In this document: positions 8,451 to 17,004 of the stretch, piece by piece
Layout: every line of letters begins with the position of its first letter
How positions within the stretch are numbered: the first letter of the stretch is position 1
NCBI GenBank assembly: GCA_964494985.1
Contig: CAZBUB010000005.1
Coordinates: 1 to 64,000, forward strand
DNA: 64,000 bases
Source: CAZBUB01 sp964494985
Lineage (GTDB): Bacteria; Desulfobacterota; Desulfovibrionia; Desulfovibrionales; Desulfothermaceae
Direction of reading: 5' to 3'
Position numbers and translations under genes: made by a program
Notes under the pieces: generated by a model
The model's database searches: none
Told to the model about the DNA's origin: nothing
The model's input: the letters and a program-made list of their open reading frames with translations, nothing else

Positions 8451-9983
8451 TCATTCCTTTAAGGGGCTTAAAAGCTCCTCTGCCCAAGTGAAGTGCAACC
8501 CGATGTCCCGCCTGATGTCCAGCCTGTTGCCCTGGGGCTCCTCCCGGGGTATGACTCGAATCTTTTGGGAGTCAAAGGCCTGTAAAGCACGCTGGCGAAG
8601 TCTCTGGGCTACTTGGGCCTTGCTTCCTTGTTTTTGTACCGAGCCGCTCAGGTTCAGGTAGGCCACCCGGGTGCCGTCTGAATAAAAGCCCTTTTCCTGG
8701 TCATAACCCATGGCAGAAGGCACGAGCTGGATATTTTTCTTGACCAGGTAGGAAAAATCTATCTGCATGGGCTCGAACTTGGTCACGCTCCAGGGATAGC
8801 CTTTCTGGTTGTCCGGCCCTCCTGGGCCTGTGACCAGAGCCAGGCACAGGGAGATCTGCTCCTGCCTGACCTCAGGGGGGACCTGGTGCAGCTGGCCCGT
8901 AAACATGGCCTGCAGCATGGGGCCCAAGTTGCGCAGTCTCCTGACCACAGGCTGGAACTCAGGCTCTCCTGGGCGGATATTTATTTCGCAGACCCTAATG
9001 GCTTTGGGCTGCAGCCGGTTTTGTGCATCCAGGCCAAAGGAGACAAAGCAGCCAGGATAGAGGACGCAAGGCCTGAGCATATTTTCTTTGCGCATGGCCT
9101 GGATTAAGGGTTCAGCCAGATCTGTGCGCACCAGCTGCAAAAGCTCTTCTGACTCCAGGGGATGGGGAGAGATACTGCCCATGCCGCCGGTGATGGGATT
9201 TTCCCTGCCCGGAGGAGCTGCATAGCGCTCCGGGTAATCCAGGGCTGTGGGCAGGATCTGGTAGTGGCCCTGGCTGTCTACCAGGATAGTAAAGCTGATC
9301 TCCACGCCGGACATTTTGGCCTCCAAGAGCAAAGGCCACTTCCTGTTCTTGAACATCTTTTTGTAGCTGGGCTTATAGTCCTGTATAAGCTCCTGGTAGA
9401 CTTGCCTGATGTCCCAGGTGCTCTGGATCAGCCTGGCTCCCTTGCCCCCCGCGCTATAGGGGTATTTGAGCACTGCCCCACCATACTCGTGGATATATTC
9501 CAGACAGATTTGGCAGATGCGGGCATAGTCCTTGGCGTCCACTTCAGTCCAGGCCGGGGCTACAGGCACTCCTGCCTGACGACAGAATTTTTTGCAGGCT
9601 ATCTTGTCCGCTTCCAAGAAGGAGCCAGACTGGGTTAGACCTGCAACCCTGTCTCCCAGGCCAGCTTTATCCATATCATCCACCAGCCCCTGGAAAAGCA
9701 GAGCCTCTGGCAGAGGGAAAAGATAATCCAGTTTCCCCTTCTGTATGGCCTCTGTAGCTTCCCGGGCGTAGTCTGCTGCAGAATTGCCCTGGGTGGGTAT
9801 GAATTCTACAGGCCAGTCCATATGTGCTTTTCCAGCGAAGACTGGCATTGCTGGAGTCCCCCTGAGGACCAAACCCTGGTATTGGTCAGAATGGATTTCA
9901 CTTTTGGCAGTGGAGACCACCAGGGCGCTCAACAGAGTCCTGGCGTCAGTTCCGGCGAAGCCTATCCTGCAGCCTTGATGCAT
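8451..9983 (-). CDS. PurD-like ATP-grasp ligase (divergent phosphoribosylamine-glycine ligase)
   Basis: ATP-grasp enzyme resembling PurD, which joins glycine to phosphoribosylamine. An ATP-grasp core is visible: AVLKYPYSAGGKGARLI near residue 190, LLEAKMSGVEISFTIL near 245, and the PurD-like LDYPERY...NPITGGMGSISPHP near 275-300, where canonical PurD has a Gln-Asp-His-Lys segment. EINIRPGEPEFQPV near 360 holds the metal-binding Glu/Asn. At 510 residues it is longer than normal PurD (about 425), and the N-terminus GFAGTDARTLLSALVV departs from the canonical PurD start. AAGGAG precedes the start. It may be this lineage's PurD or a paralogue with another acceptor; purE lies nearby. Confidence 0.7.
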   Translation of the reverse strand: MHQGCRIGFAGTDARTLLSALVVSTAKSEIHSDQYQGLVLRGTPAMPVFAGKAHMDWPVEFIPTQGNSAADYAREATEAIQKGKLDYLFPLPEALLFQGLVDDMDKAGLGDRVAGLTQSGSFLEADKIACKKFCRQAGVPVAPAWTEVDAKDYARICQICLEYIHEYGGAVLKYPYSAGGKGARLIQSTWDIRQVYQELIQDYKPSYKKMFKNRKWPLLLEAKMSGVEISFTILVDSQGHYQILPTALDYPERYAAPPGRENPITGGMGSISPHPLESEELLQLVRTDLAEPLIQAMRKENMLRPCVLYPGCFVSFGLDAQNRLQPKAIRVCEINIRPGEPEFQPVVRRLRNLGPMLQAMFTGQLHQVPPEVRQEQISLCLALVTGPGGPDNQKGYPWSVTKFEPMQIDFSYLVKKNIQLVPSAMGYDQEKGFYSDGTRVAYLNLSGSVQKQGSKAQVAQRLRQRALQAFDSQKIRVIPREEPQGNRLDIRRDIGLHFTWAEELLSPLKE

Positions 9984-10310
9984 GCCTTCTCCTTGGTATT
10001 AGAGCTCGATTGTAAGGGCTTTCGTTTTGTGTCCTTTTTGAAACAAGAATAATGGTGTTTAACGTGAGGCAATGCCGTAAGCCTCAAGGCAAAATCTTCA
10101 CCTAACCTGAAGAGCCTTGTTTTGCAAGCTAAGGCAGGTGGAGATTCATATTTGATGCTGGGGGTTTTTTAGGTAAAAAAATAAAGGAATATGAAGCATT
10201 TTTTAGCTTTAGAGCTACAATAGACTATAATTCTCTTTGAATGTCAATAAGTGCTGTGAAACCACAAAATTTGCTATTGCATTTCAGGCAGCTATGAATA
10301 TGATGCCTGC
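9984..10310. other. Intergenic stretch upstream of groESL
   Basis: About 330 bases between the divergent purD-like and groES genes. It is AT-richer than its flanks and contains no ORF with a credible ribosome-binding site. The groES promoter and CIRCE operator sit at its right edge. Confidence 0.6.
10277..10304 (+). promoter_or_regulatory. Probable sigma-70-type groESL promoter
   Basis: A TTGCAT (-35) and TATGAT (-10) pair are separated by 16 bases, placing the transcription start at about 10311, directly at the CIRCE element. HrcA bound there would block the start site. An alternative -10 (TATGAA at 10293, paired with TTGCTA at 10271) is possible. Confidence 0.55.
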
Positions 10311-10343
10311 TTGTTAGCACTCAGTCTAAGCGAGTGCTAACAA
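10311..10343 (+). promoter_or_regulatory. CIRCE operator (HrcA-binding site) of groESL
   Basis: The canonical CIRCE inverted repeat TTAGCACTC-N9-GAGTGCTAA is present without mismatch (10314-10322 and 10332-10340); three further outer bases also pair, giving 12-bp arms. HrcA binds this element and represses chaperonin genes until heat stress. It lies about 60 bp upstream of the groES start. hrcA is not in the window. Confidence 0.97.
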
Positions 10344-10403
10344 GGGTAAGGTGGAACAGGCCGAGTTTTCAAGATTTAAAAAATACAATGGAGGTTGGGA
10401 GTT

Positions 10404-10694
10404 ATGAAGTTGAAACCCTTGCATGATCGTGTGCTGCTCAAAAGGCTGGAGGAAGAGGAAAAGACCAAGGGTGGAATCATCATTCCGGACACTGCCAAGG
10501 AAAAGCCCATCAAGGGTGAGGTGGTGGCTACCGGTCCGGGCAAAATGAGCGATGACGGCAAGCGCATGGAACTGTCTGTCAAGCCCGGAGATCAGGTTAT
10601 GTTCAACAAGTATGCAGGCACTGAGATCAAGATCGAAGGCGAAGAGCATCTGGTCATGCGGGAAGATGACATCGTGGCTATTATTGAAGGCTAA
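10404..10694 (+). CDS. groS: Co-chaperonin GroES
   Basis: Ten-kilodalton co-chaperonin that caps GroEL during ATP-driven folding in the cytoplasm. MKLKPLHDRVLLKRLEEEEKT is the family N-terminus, followed by the mobile-loop region KGGIIIPDTAKEKP and the roof and C-terminal strands ending EDDIVAIIEG. Length of 96 residues is normal. The ATG at 10404 is preceded by GGAGG at a spacing of 9 and lies just below the CIRCE operator. groEL follows 39 bases later in the same operon. Confidence 0.97.
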   Translation: MKLKPLHDRVLLKRLEEEEKTKGGIIIPDTAKEKPIKGEVVATGPGKMSDDGKRMELSVKPGDQVMFNKYAGTEIKIEGEEHLVMREDDIVAIIEG

Positions 10695-10733
10695 GTACTA
10701 AAAACTCAAACAGAATAATCAGGAGGTGCAATT

Positions 10734-12380
10734 ATGCCTGCTAAGGATATCAAGTTTAAGGAAGACGCCAGACAGGCGATGAAAAGGGGAGTGGACAAGC
10801 TCTCTGATGCAGTCAGGGTAACCCTGGGCCCCAGGGGCAGAAACGTGGTCCTGGAGAAGTCCTTTGGCTCACCGACCATTACCAAAGACGGCGTGACTGT
10901 GGCCAAGGAAGTTGAGCTGGAGGACAAGTTCGAGAACATGGGCGCCCAGATGGTCAAGGAAGTGGCCAGTAAGACCAGCGACATTGCTGGAGACGGCACA
11001 ACCACAGCAACTATTCTGGCCCAATTCATCTACAGCGAGGGCCTGAAGCTGGTCACTGCCGAGCGCAATCCCATGTCCGTGAAAAGAGGCATTGACAAGG
11101 CTGTGGAAGCAGTGGTCAAGGAGCTTAATTCCGTGAGCCACTCCACCCGGGAGGAAAAGGAGATCGCCCAGGTGGGGACTATCTCTGCGAATAATGATCC
11201 CACCATTGGCAATCTGATCGCTGATGCCATGAGCAAGGTGGGCAAGGAAGGCGTGATCACTGTGGAAGAGGCCAAAGGTCTGGAGAACACCCTGGACATC
11301 GTGGAAGGCATGCAGTTCGACCGCGGTTATCTCTCCCCCTATTTCGTCACTAACTCCGAGAAGATGGTCTGCGAACTGGAAGATGCCCTGATCCTGATCA
11401 ATGAGAAGAAGATCTCCACCATGAAGGATCTGCTCCCAGTTCTGGAGCAGGTGGCCAAGCAGAGCAAGCCCCTCTTGATCATTGCCGAGGATATCGAGGG
11501 CGAGGCTCTGGCTACCCTGGTGGTGAACAAGCTGAGGGGTACATTGCAGGTCTGCGCTGTTAAGGCCCCTGGCTTTGGCGAGAGGCGCAAGGCCATGCTC
11601 CAGGATATCGCTATTTTGACCGGCGGACAGATGGTATCCGAGGATGTGGGCATCAGCCTGGAGAATGTGACAGTGAACGAGCTGGGCCGGGCCAAGCGCA
11701 TTGTGGTGGACAAGGAAAATACCACTATTGTAGACGGCGCAGGCTCCTCCGAGGATATTAAGGCCAGGGTCAAGCAGCTCAGGACAGAGATCGATGATAC
11801 CACTTCAGACTATGACCGGGAGAAGCTGCAGGAGCGCTTGGCTAAGATCGTGGGCGGCGTGGCTGTGATCAATGTGGGCGCTGCCACTGAAAGCGAGATG
11901 AAGGAGAAAAAGGCTAGGGTGGAGGACGCCCTGAACGCCACCCGGGCTGCTGTGGAGGAAGGCATTGTGCCCGGCGGAGGCGTGGCCTTTGTGCGCTGCG
12001 TGGGCTGCCTGGACAATGTCAAGCCCGCAGACGAGGACGAGGCCGCAGGTTTGGAAATCGTGCGCAAGGCCCTGTATGAGCCCCTGCGCCAGATCTGCAC
12101 CAATGCCGGCTTTGAAGGCTCCTTGATCGTAGAAAAGGTCAAGAACGACAAGGAAGGCTATGGCTTTAACGCAGCCACAGGCGAATACGAAGATCTGGTC
12201 AAATCCGGGGTTATCGATCCCAAAAAGGTGACCAGGATTGCCCTGCAGCATGCCGCTTCCATTGCTTCCCTGCTTCTGACCACAGAGGCTGCCATTGCTG
12301 AGAAGCCTGAGGACAAGGATAAAGGCGGCGGCGGTGGCGGAATGCCCGGTGGAATGGGCGGCATGGGCGGTATGTACTAA
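10734..12380 (+). CDS. groL: Chaperonin GroEL (60 kDa)
   Basis: Double-ring chaperonin subunit. The protein begins AKDIKFKEDARQAMKRGV, contains the nucleotide-binding AGDGTTTATILAQ near residue 87 with its catalytic Asp, the apical domain with APGFGERRKAMLQDIA, VEEGIVPGGGVAF near 405, and ends in the usual Gly-Met-rich tail. Length of 548 residues is standard. CAGGAGGTG precedes the ATG. Cotranscribed with groES under CIRCE/HrcA control and followed by a strong terminator. Confidence 0.98.
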   Translation: MPAKDIKFKEDARQAMKRGVDKLSDAVRVTLGPRGRNVVLEKSFGSPTITKDGVTVAKEVELEDKFENMGAQMVKEVASKTSDIAGDGTTTATILAQFIYSEGLKLVTAERNPMSVKRGIDKAVEAVVKELNSVSHSTREEKEIAQVGTISANNDPTIGNLIADAMSKVGKEGVITVEEAKGLENTLDIVEGMQFDRGYLSPYFVTNSEKMVCELEDALILINEKKISTMKDLLPVLEQVAKQSKPLLIIAEDIEGEALATLVVNKLRGTLQVCAVKAPGFGERRKAMLQDIAILTGGQMVSEDVGISLENVTVNELGRAKRIVVDKENTTIVDGAGSSEDIKARVKQLRTEIDDTTSDYDREKLQERLAKIVGGVAVINVGAATESEMKEKKARVEDALNATRAAVEEGIVPGGGVAFVRCVGCLDNVKPADEDEAAGLEIVRKALYEPLRQICTNAGFEGSLIVEKVKNDKEGYGFNAATGEYEDLVKSGVIDPKKVTRIALQHAASIASLLLTTEAAIAEKPEDKDKGGGGGGMPGGMGGMGGMY

Positions 12381-12411
12381 CGCCCTCTGTCTAGAACGAG
12401 CAATAATCAGC

Positions 12412-12447
12412 AAGGCCGGATTCCAAAATAGGGATCCGGCCTTTTGG
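12412..12447 (+). terminator. Intrinsic terminator of groESL
   Basis: AAGGCCGGAT (12412-12421) pairs with ATCCGGCCTT (12434-12443); three more pairs, one a G-U, extend the stem to 13 bp around the loop AAAATA, followed by a short T-rich stretch. It separates groEL from the convergent hydrolase gene and may serve both directions. Confidence 0.8.
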
Positions 12448-12450
12448 TTT

Positions 12451-13236
12451 CTAAAGCAGGCTTTGAATGAGGTTCTTCCTGCTCCATTCCCCTCTGGTCA
12501 TGTATTCTATTGGTCTTTTACGGGGAAAAATGCTGGAGACGATGCTATTGATTCCCCAGCCATTGTCCTTGAGCTGCCTGGCCCTTTCCTGTACCTGGAG
12601 CAGATGATCCATTTTTTGGCGCAAAAGCTGCCTGCCCCGGGGCTGGGGTCCAGAGTGGCTGCAAAACAAGAGCTCGAAATCCAGGCCAGCCAAATAGGTT
12701 AAGGTCTGCAACATGGCTGACATATCCTCTTCCCAAAAACCCAGCTCAGGTTTGGCTCGGACAAAGACATCCCCGCTGAAAAGCCAGCCTTGGTTTTGTT
12801 CCAGGAAGACCACATGGTCCCGGGTGTGCCCAGGCGCTGGTATGACCTGCAGACAATATTTCTCTGTGCAGATTTTTCCAGGGAGAACGTGGGCCTGGAA
12901 TGGATGCCTGGTGCCCCAAAACAGCTTTCTGTACAGGGGCAGCTTGATCCTTTGGCATGCCAGGTGCTGGCTCTGCGCAGGCATCAGTATCTGGGTTTGT
13001 TTTTCTGCCTGCAGCCAAGCAGTCAATCCACTGTGGTCCTCGTGGTAATGGGTCAAAGCTGCTTGTGCAATGTGCTGTTCCTGGTAAAAAGGCATAAAAT
13101 CCTTGCGCAAGGAAAAGGGACCGGTATCCAGGAGCAGACCATCCAGGAAGAAGCTCCAGACAGGGATGGATGTGCCCAGGAGCGAAGCCTTGCTGCCCAG
13201 ACAAAGCACCTCCTGCTTCTGCACTTTTCGGGGCAT
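12451..13236 (-). CDS. Metallo-beta-lactamase-fold hydrolase
   Basis: MBL-fold protein with the di-metal motif THYHEDHSG near residue 62, PAPGHTRDHVVF near 133, SGDVFV near 154 and CSHSG near 192, so all expected metal ligands are present. Related family members include glyoxalase II-like thioesterases and lactonases; the C-terminal helix-rich segment resembles these, but the substrate cannot be assigned. It converges on groEL. Length of 261 residues is normal. Confidence 0.85.
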   Translation of the reverse strand: MPRKVQKQEVLCLGSKASLLGTSIPVWSFFLDGLLLDTGPFSLRKDFMPFYQEQHIAQAALTHYHEDHSGLTAWLQAEKQTQILMPAQSQHLACQRIKLPLYRKLFWGTRHPFQAHVLPGKICTEKYCLQVIPAPGHTRDHVVFLEQNQGWLFSGDVFVRAKPELGFWEEDMSAMLQTLTYLAGLDFELLFCSHSGPQPRGRQLLRQKMDHLLQVQERARQLKDNGWGINSIVSSIFPRKRPIEYMTRGEWSRKNLIQSLL

Positions 13237-13388
13237 ATGTCTTGCCTATAGTAATTTGGTTTTAGCTGAGTTCGTGAACATACTTGCTGAGCTTGAGGCA
13301 TAGCCTGGCTTAGCCTGAATCTTGAGGCTTGCCTGTTGCGGCTTGCCAATGGCACTCTTGAGGGGCATACAATTTGTTAGGAGGTTTC

Positions 13389-14000
13389 ATGCCTGAATAC
13401 ACTGGAATAAATCATTTGGCCTTGGTTACCCCGGATATGCAGGCCACTATCAGATTTTGGAGGGATCTTTTGGGCTTGCGTCTGGTGGTTGGGCTGGGCT
13501 CTAGGGGATATAAACATTATTTTTTCCAGATTTCTGGACAAGACCTGGTGGCTTTTTTTGAGTGGTCTGCGGTGGAGCAGATAGCGGAAAAGGACCATGG
13601 CGTACCTGTACAGGGCCCGTTTGCCTTTGACCATGTCTCTATTGGGATTAAGGATTTGGAAGGACTCTGGGAGCTCAAGGACCGCTTGGATGCAGCGGGA
13701 TTCTGGGTCTCTGAGGTGGTGGATCACGGCTTTATCTATTCCTTATACAGCTTTGATCCAAACAATATCCCTATTGAGTTCAGTGTGCAAAGTCCTGAGC
13801 TGGATGTGCGCAATACTCCCTGCATGGCAGACAAAAGCCCCTGCCCTGCAGTCCTGGAAGGGCCTGAACCGCAGCCCGGGCACTGGCCTGAAGTCTCCCA
13901 GCCCAGCCAAGAGGAGGATAAGCTGATTTTCCCTGGAGAGGGCAAAGAGCTCAAAGAAGCGGCTGTCAGGGGCTGGCCAGGAACAAAGGGCAAGGGTTAG
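13389..14000 (+). CDS. VOC-superfamily (glyoxalase/bleomycin-resistance-like) protein
   Basis: A vicinal-oxygen-chelate fold metalloprotein, probably a lyase or dioxygenase-like enzyme. INHLALVTPDMQATIRFWRDLLGLRL is the first beta-alpha-beta module, and FAFDHVSIGIKDLEGL near residue 79 with the later PNNIPIEFSV strand forms the second, supplying His and Glu ligands. After about residue 140 a Pro-rich, low-complexity tail of about 60 residues follows. The ATG at 13389 has TAGGAGG just upstream; an upstream TTG overlaps that site. The 3' end overlaps the next gene by four bases (convergent). Confidence 0.82.
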   Translation: MPEYTGINHLALVTPDMQATIRFWRDLLGLRLVVGLGSRGYKHYFFQISGQDLVAFFEWSAVEQIAEKDHGVPVQGPFAFDHVSIGIKDLEGLWELKDRLDAAGFWVSEVVDHGFIYSLYSFDPNNIPIEFSVQSPELDVRNTPCMADKSPCPAVLEGPEPQPGHWPEVSQPSQEEDKLIFPGEGKELKEAAVRGWPGTKGKG

Positions 14001-14689
14001 CTCTGGGAGGCTGGCCAAAGCTCAGTCGCTGGCTCTTCCCCAAAGCGGGAGTGGGAAAATTTCCTCTGGCTCCTCTCCTCGGGCTGGGTGACGATCACTC
14101 GGTATTCACCGTTGAACCATTTTCGCTGCAGGAGTCTGTCCTCGCAGGTGGCCATTCCTTTTTTCTTCAAAAGCTGGAAGAATTCATCCTCATAGGTGAC
14201 CTGGCCGAAATCTATGCTGGTCAGATATTTCAGCTTGGGCTTGATAAACTCTAGAAAAGGGGATCTGGATTGGAACATGGTCTGAAAAAAGACGACCTTA
14301 CCTTCAGGTTTTAGCCAGGATCTGGCCTGGTCTAAGGCCTTCTCCTGTTCAGGCAAAAGCATAAAGCTCATGCTGAACAAGACATAATCGTACTTTTCTT
14401 CTGGTGCAGGGCAGTAGTTGAACACTGACTTGTGCAGCACCTGCAGTTGTTCCTGTAGTTCATAGCGCTCAATCAGCTTGCAGCAGTGCTTGATATAATT
14501 CAGGTTGATATCCAGGCCAGTGATCTGCAGGTCCTTTACCTTGATCAGATGGTGGTAGTTCTGGAGCATGACCCCATTGCCTATGCCCACATCCAAGATC
14601 TTGGTCTCTGGGGCAAAGAGCTGCAGGCAATCCTGGTAGCATAGTTTGGTCACATCGCTGATAATCCAATTATAGAGACTGTTGAACAT
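13997..14689 (-). CDS. Class I SAM-dependent methyltransferase
   Basis: Rossmann-fold methyltransferase with the SAM-binding motif I ILDVGIGNGVMLQNY near residue 32, an acidic motif II in TGLDINLNY, and YDYVLFSMSFMLLP near 101 as motif IV. Substrate unknown. The last 25 residues are basic and probably disordered. Its start faces htpX across an intergenic region carrying a palindromic element. Confidence 0.83.
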   Translation of the reverse strand: MFNSLYNWIISDVTKLCYQDCLQLFAPETKILDVGIGNGVMLQNYHHLIKVKDLQITGLDINLNYIKHCCKLIERYELQEQLQVLHKSVFNYCPAPEEKYDYVLFSMSFMLLPEQEKALDQARSWLKPEGKVVFFQTMFQSRSPFLEFIKPKLKYLTSIDFGQVTYEDEFFQLLKKKGMATCEDRLLQRKWFNGEYRVIVTQPEERSQRKFSHSRFGEEPATELWPASQS

Positions 14690-14986
14690 GGCTGGTTTTT
14701 CCTGTGTGTTTAGTGGTGGTTGCTTTGCACCGTTCAGTTCTGCGGCAAAATCAGGGATATCTCATCCAGCAAAGCAGTTTAAGCATGACCAGATAAATTC
14801 TACACCTAACACACCAGGACAGGGATTGCAAATGTAAGTCCTTTTTTGCCCCCTGTGCAGTGAAGATTGAAGCCTTGACAAGACCTAAATTTAGTATATG
14901 TATTACTGAGTATAACTCACCATAATTGCCGAACATTGCTTCCTGAGCCTCTGGCTGGGCCAGGATTTTATTCCCTTAAGAATCAG
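14690..14986. other. Intergenic stretch without recognisable gene
   Basis: About 300 bases between the methyltransferase start and the palindromic element. It contains the upstream region of the methyltransferase; no ORF with a credible ribosome-binding site, hairpin or RNA gene was recognised. Confidence 0.5.
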
Positions 14987-15263
14987 TAATTATTCACCAC
15001 ATTCTGTGCTCGAAAGTTGGGAAATGATAAGACCAGGGCCCGGGGATTGGGCCAACAGGCTCAAAATGTTTGAGCGAGTTAGAATGCGTTAATCAAACCA
15101 TGAAATCTTTTTCAACCCTAGAGTCAGCCATGTTCGCACAAAATACTCTGGAGGAGCAAATCCAGAATTTTGATTTACGTATTCTTGGGAGCGAGTTTTT
15201 TGAGTCCTGTTGGCCCAATCTCCGGGCCACTAGATAAGAAGTTGTTACTATGGTGAACAGTTA
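14987..15263 (-). repeat. Palindromic dispersed element, copy A (inverted orientation)
   Basis: First of three copies of a family also found at 27913-28231 and 31853-32111. Read on the minus strand it starts TAACTGTTCACCA and ends TGGTGAATAATTA, near-perfect terminal inverted repeats. Inside, a 15-bp stem, GATTGGGCCAACAGG (15045-15059), pairs exactly with 15206-15220, and a small CTCAAACATTTTGAG palindrome (minus strand) lies adjacent to it. This is the most diverged copy. It ends 42 bases before the htpX start, so it occupies the htpX promoter region. No coding capacity; MITE-like or a structured RNA. Confidence 0.85.
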
Positions 15264-15304
15264 CAAGAATCATTGAGTTTTTGCATAAGGAGGTTAAAAG
15301 GCGC

Positions 15305-16216
15305 ATGAAAAGGGTTTTGTTTTTTATAGGCACCAACATTGCCGTGTTGGTGGTCTTGAGCATTGTACTTAGTCTGCTTGGGGTGAACCGCATCCTTGAT
15401 GAGCAGGGAGCAGGTCTCAATTTGCAGCATCTTTTGGTCTTTGCTGCTGTCTTTGGCTTTGGTGGAGCGTTTATTTCCTTGGCCATCTCCAAATGGATGG
15501 CCAAGCGAATGACCGGGGCCAAGGTCATAGAGAGCCCCAAAAGTGCCGCAGAGTCCTGGCTGCTGAACACGGTGCGCAACCAGGCCCACAGGCTGGGAGT
15601 GGGCATGCCTGAAGTGGCGATATTTGAATCTAGGGCCCCGAATGCCTTTGCCACTGGAATGCGCAGGGATAAGGCCCTGGTGGCGGTGAGCAGCGGCCTG
15701 TTGCACTCCATGAACCAAGACGAGGTGGAGGCGGTTCTGGCTCACGAGATGAGCCATGTGGCCAATGGGGACATGATTACCCTGACCTTGATACAGGGAG
15801 TGGTGAACACCTTTGTGATCTTCCTGTCCAGGGTGGTGGGCCATTTTGTGGATCGGGTCATCCTGAAGAACGAGGAAGGGCATGGGATCGGCTTTTTTGT
15901 AACCACCATAGTAGCCCAGATTGTGTTTGGTATTCTGGCCAGTACTGTGGTGCTCTGGTTCAGCAGGCAAAGGGAGTTCAGGGCTGATGCAGGAGGAGGC
16001 AGGCTGGCAGGCAGGGAGAAGATGATCTCCGCCCTTGAAAAGCTGCGCAAAGGGGCCCAAGAGCCCCTGCCGGATCAGATGGCCGCATTTGGCATTAACG
16101 GCAAGCAGCAAGGACCAGGCTGGAAAATCCTGTTCATGAGCCATCCTCCCCTGGAGCAGCGCATTCAGGCCCTGCGCCAGGACCGCTCCCCTGATCCTGG
16201 ATTTTCTGTTTCCTGA
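15305..16216 (+). CDS. htpX: HtpX membrane zinc metalloprotease
   Basis: M48-family inner-membrane endopeptidase that degrades damaged membrane proteins, overlapping in role with FtsH. Two N-terminal transmembrane helices (about residues 4-24 and 37-57) precede the cytosolic catalytic segment VLAHEMSHVANGD (HEMSH zinc motif near residue 142), two more hydrophobic helices (about 157-177, 190-212) and REFRADA with the third ligand Glu. The ATG at 15305 has AAGGAGG upstream. Length of 303 residues is normal. No CIRCE is seen here. Confidence 0.95.
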   Translation: MKRVLFFIGTNIAVLVVLSIVLSLLGVNRILDEQGAGLNLQHLLVFAAVFGFGGAFISLAISKWMAKRMTGAKVIESPKSAAESWLLNTVRNQAHRLGVGMPEVAIFESRAPNAFATGMRRDKALVAVSSGLLHSMNQDEVEAVLAHEMSHVANGDMITLTLIQGVVNTFVIFLSRVVGHFVDRVILKNEEGHGIGFFVTTIVAQIVFGILASTVVLWFSRQREFRADAGGGRLAGREKMISALEKLRKGAQEPLPDQMAAFGINGKQQGPGWKILFMSHPPLEQRIQALRQDRSPDPGFSVS

Positions 16217-16233
16217 AAACGTTAATTCGCCAG

Positions 16234-16863
16234 TTATACGGCTGCAGGACAAAATTCCTGCAGCCGCTGTATAAAATCCTGCTGGTTTCGGTAGAGGATG
16301 CAGTGCAGGCCGGCCATCTCGGCCCTTTGGACATTGCCGGGATCATCGTCAATAAACAGGGCCTGATCAGGTCTGCAACCCAGCCTTTGCAATACATGGG
16401 TGAAGGTTGCAGAATCCGCTTTGCTAAGGCCCAGATGGTAGCTGTTGAAGACCTGATCGAACAGGGTAAAGAAATCATGCTGGGCATTTAGCTGATCCAG
16501 CCAATCCACCTGATCGCTGAGGATGGCTACCCAGGTACCCGCGGCCTTTATGTTATCTACCAGCTTCAGCATCCAATCCCTGAGCTGAAAGCGGCTTAAT
16601 ATTTCCTGACGCCAGACTTTGTCCTGGCCGCAGAGGCCGGGGTCCTGCCGCATTCGATTCCAGAACTCCTGTTCACTGCCCCTGCCCAGCAGATAGCCAC
16701 TGGAGTAAATATGCTCCTTGGCCTTTTGCAACACAAGGTCCGGCTCAAGATTGTTCCAGCGGGCAATCTCCTGCAAACCTTGGGCAAATCCTTCCTCTGC
16801 CAGTACCCCGCCGAAATCAAACAGTATCCAGTTTACATGACATGATTTTTCAGATTGCTGCAT
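16234..16863 (-). CDS. HAD-superfamily hydrolase (phosphatase-like)
   Basis: Haloacid-dehalogenase-type phosphohydrolase of the YihX/soluble-epoxide-hydrolase-N subgroup. Motif I is ILFDFGGVLAEEG, with nucleophile Asp and the second Asp replaced by Gly as usual in this subgroup; motif II is AILSDQ; motif III/IV is GLSKADSATF then ALFIDDDPGNVQRA. The ATG at 16863 is preceded by AAGGGG. It converges on htpX. Substrate unknown. Confidence 0.85.
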   Translation of the reverse strand: MQQSEKSCHVNWILFDFGGVLAEEGFAQGLQEIARWNNLEPDLVLQKAKEHIYSSGYLLGRGSEQEFWNRMRQDPGLCGQDKVWRQEILSRFQLRDWMLKLVDNIKAAGTWVAILSDQVDWLDQLNAQHDFFTLFDQVFNSYHLGLSKADSATFTHVLQRLGCRPDQALFIDDDPGNVQRAEMAGLHCILYRNQQDFIQRLQEFCPAAV

Positions 16864-17004
16864 AAATACCCCTTGTTTCAAGTCCTATTGCATTATTGCT
16901 TGAGCAGTATTTGCAGGTTATACTATGTGTTGTTGTTAGGAAAGGTTTAAAGATCCCAGCAATCTTAATAAAAATCAAATAGTTTAAAACCAGTTCGTAT
17001 TGCT

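Noticed and set aside
11805..12413. Long antisense open frame through the groEL gene
   Set aside because: It mirrors conserved GroEL codons, has no ribosome-binding site, and its product is Ala/His-rich translation noise.
14992..15262. Possible tRNA, riboswitch or other classed RNA in the palindromic elements
   Set aside because: No tRNA arms or known riboswitch core was recognised; the sequence is described only as a structured repeat.
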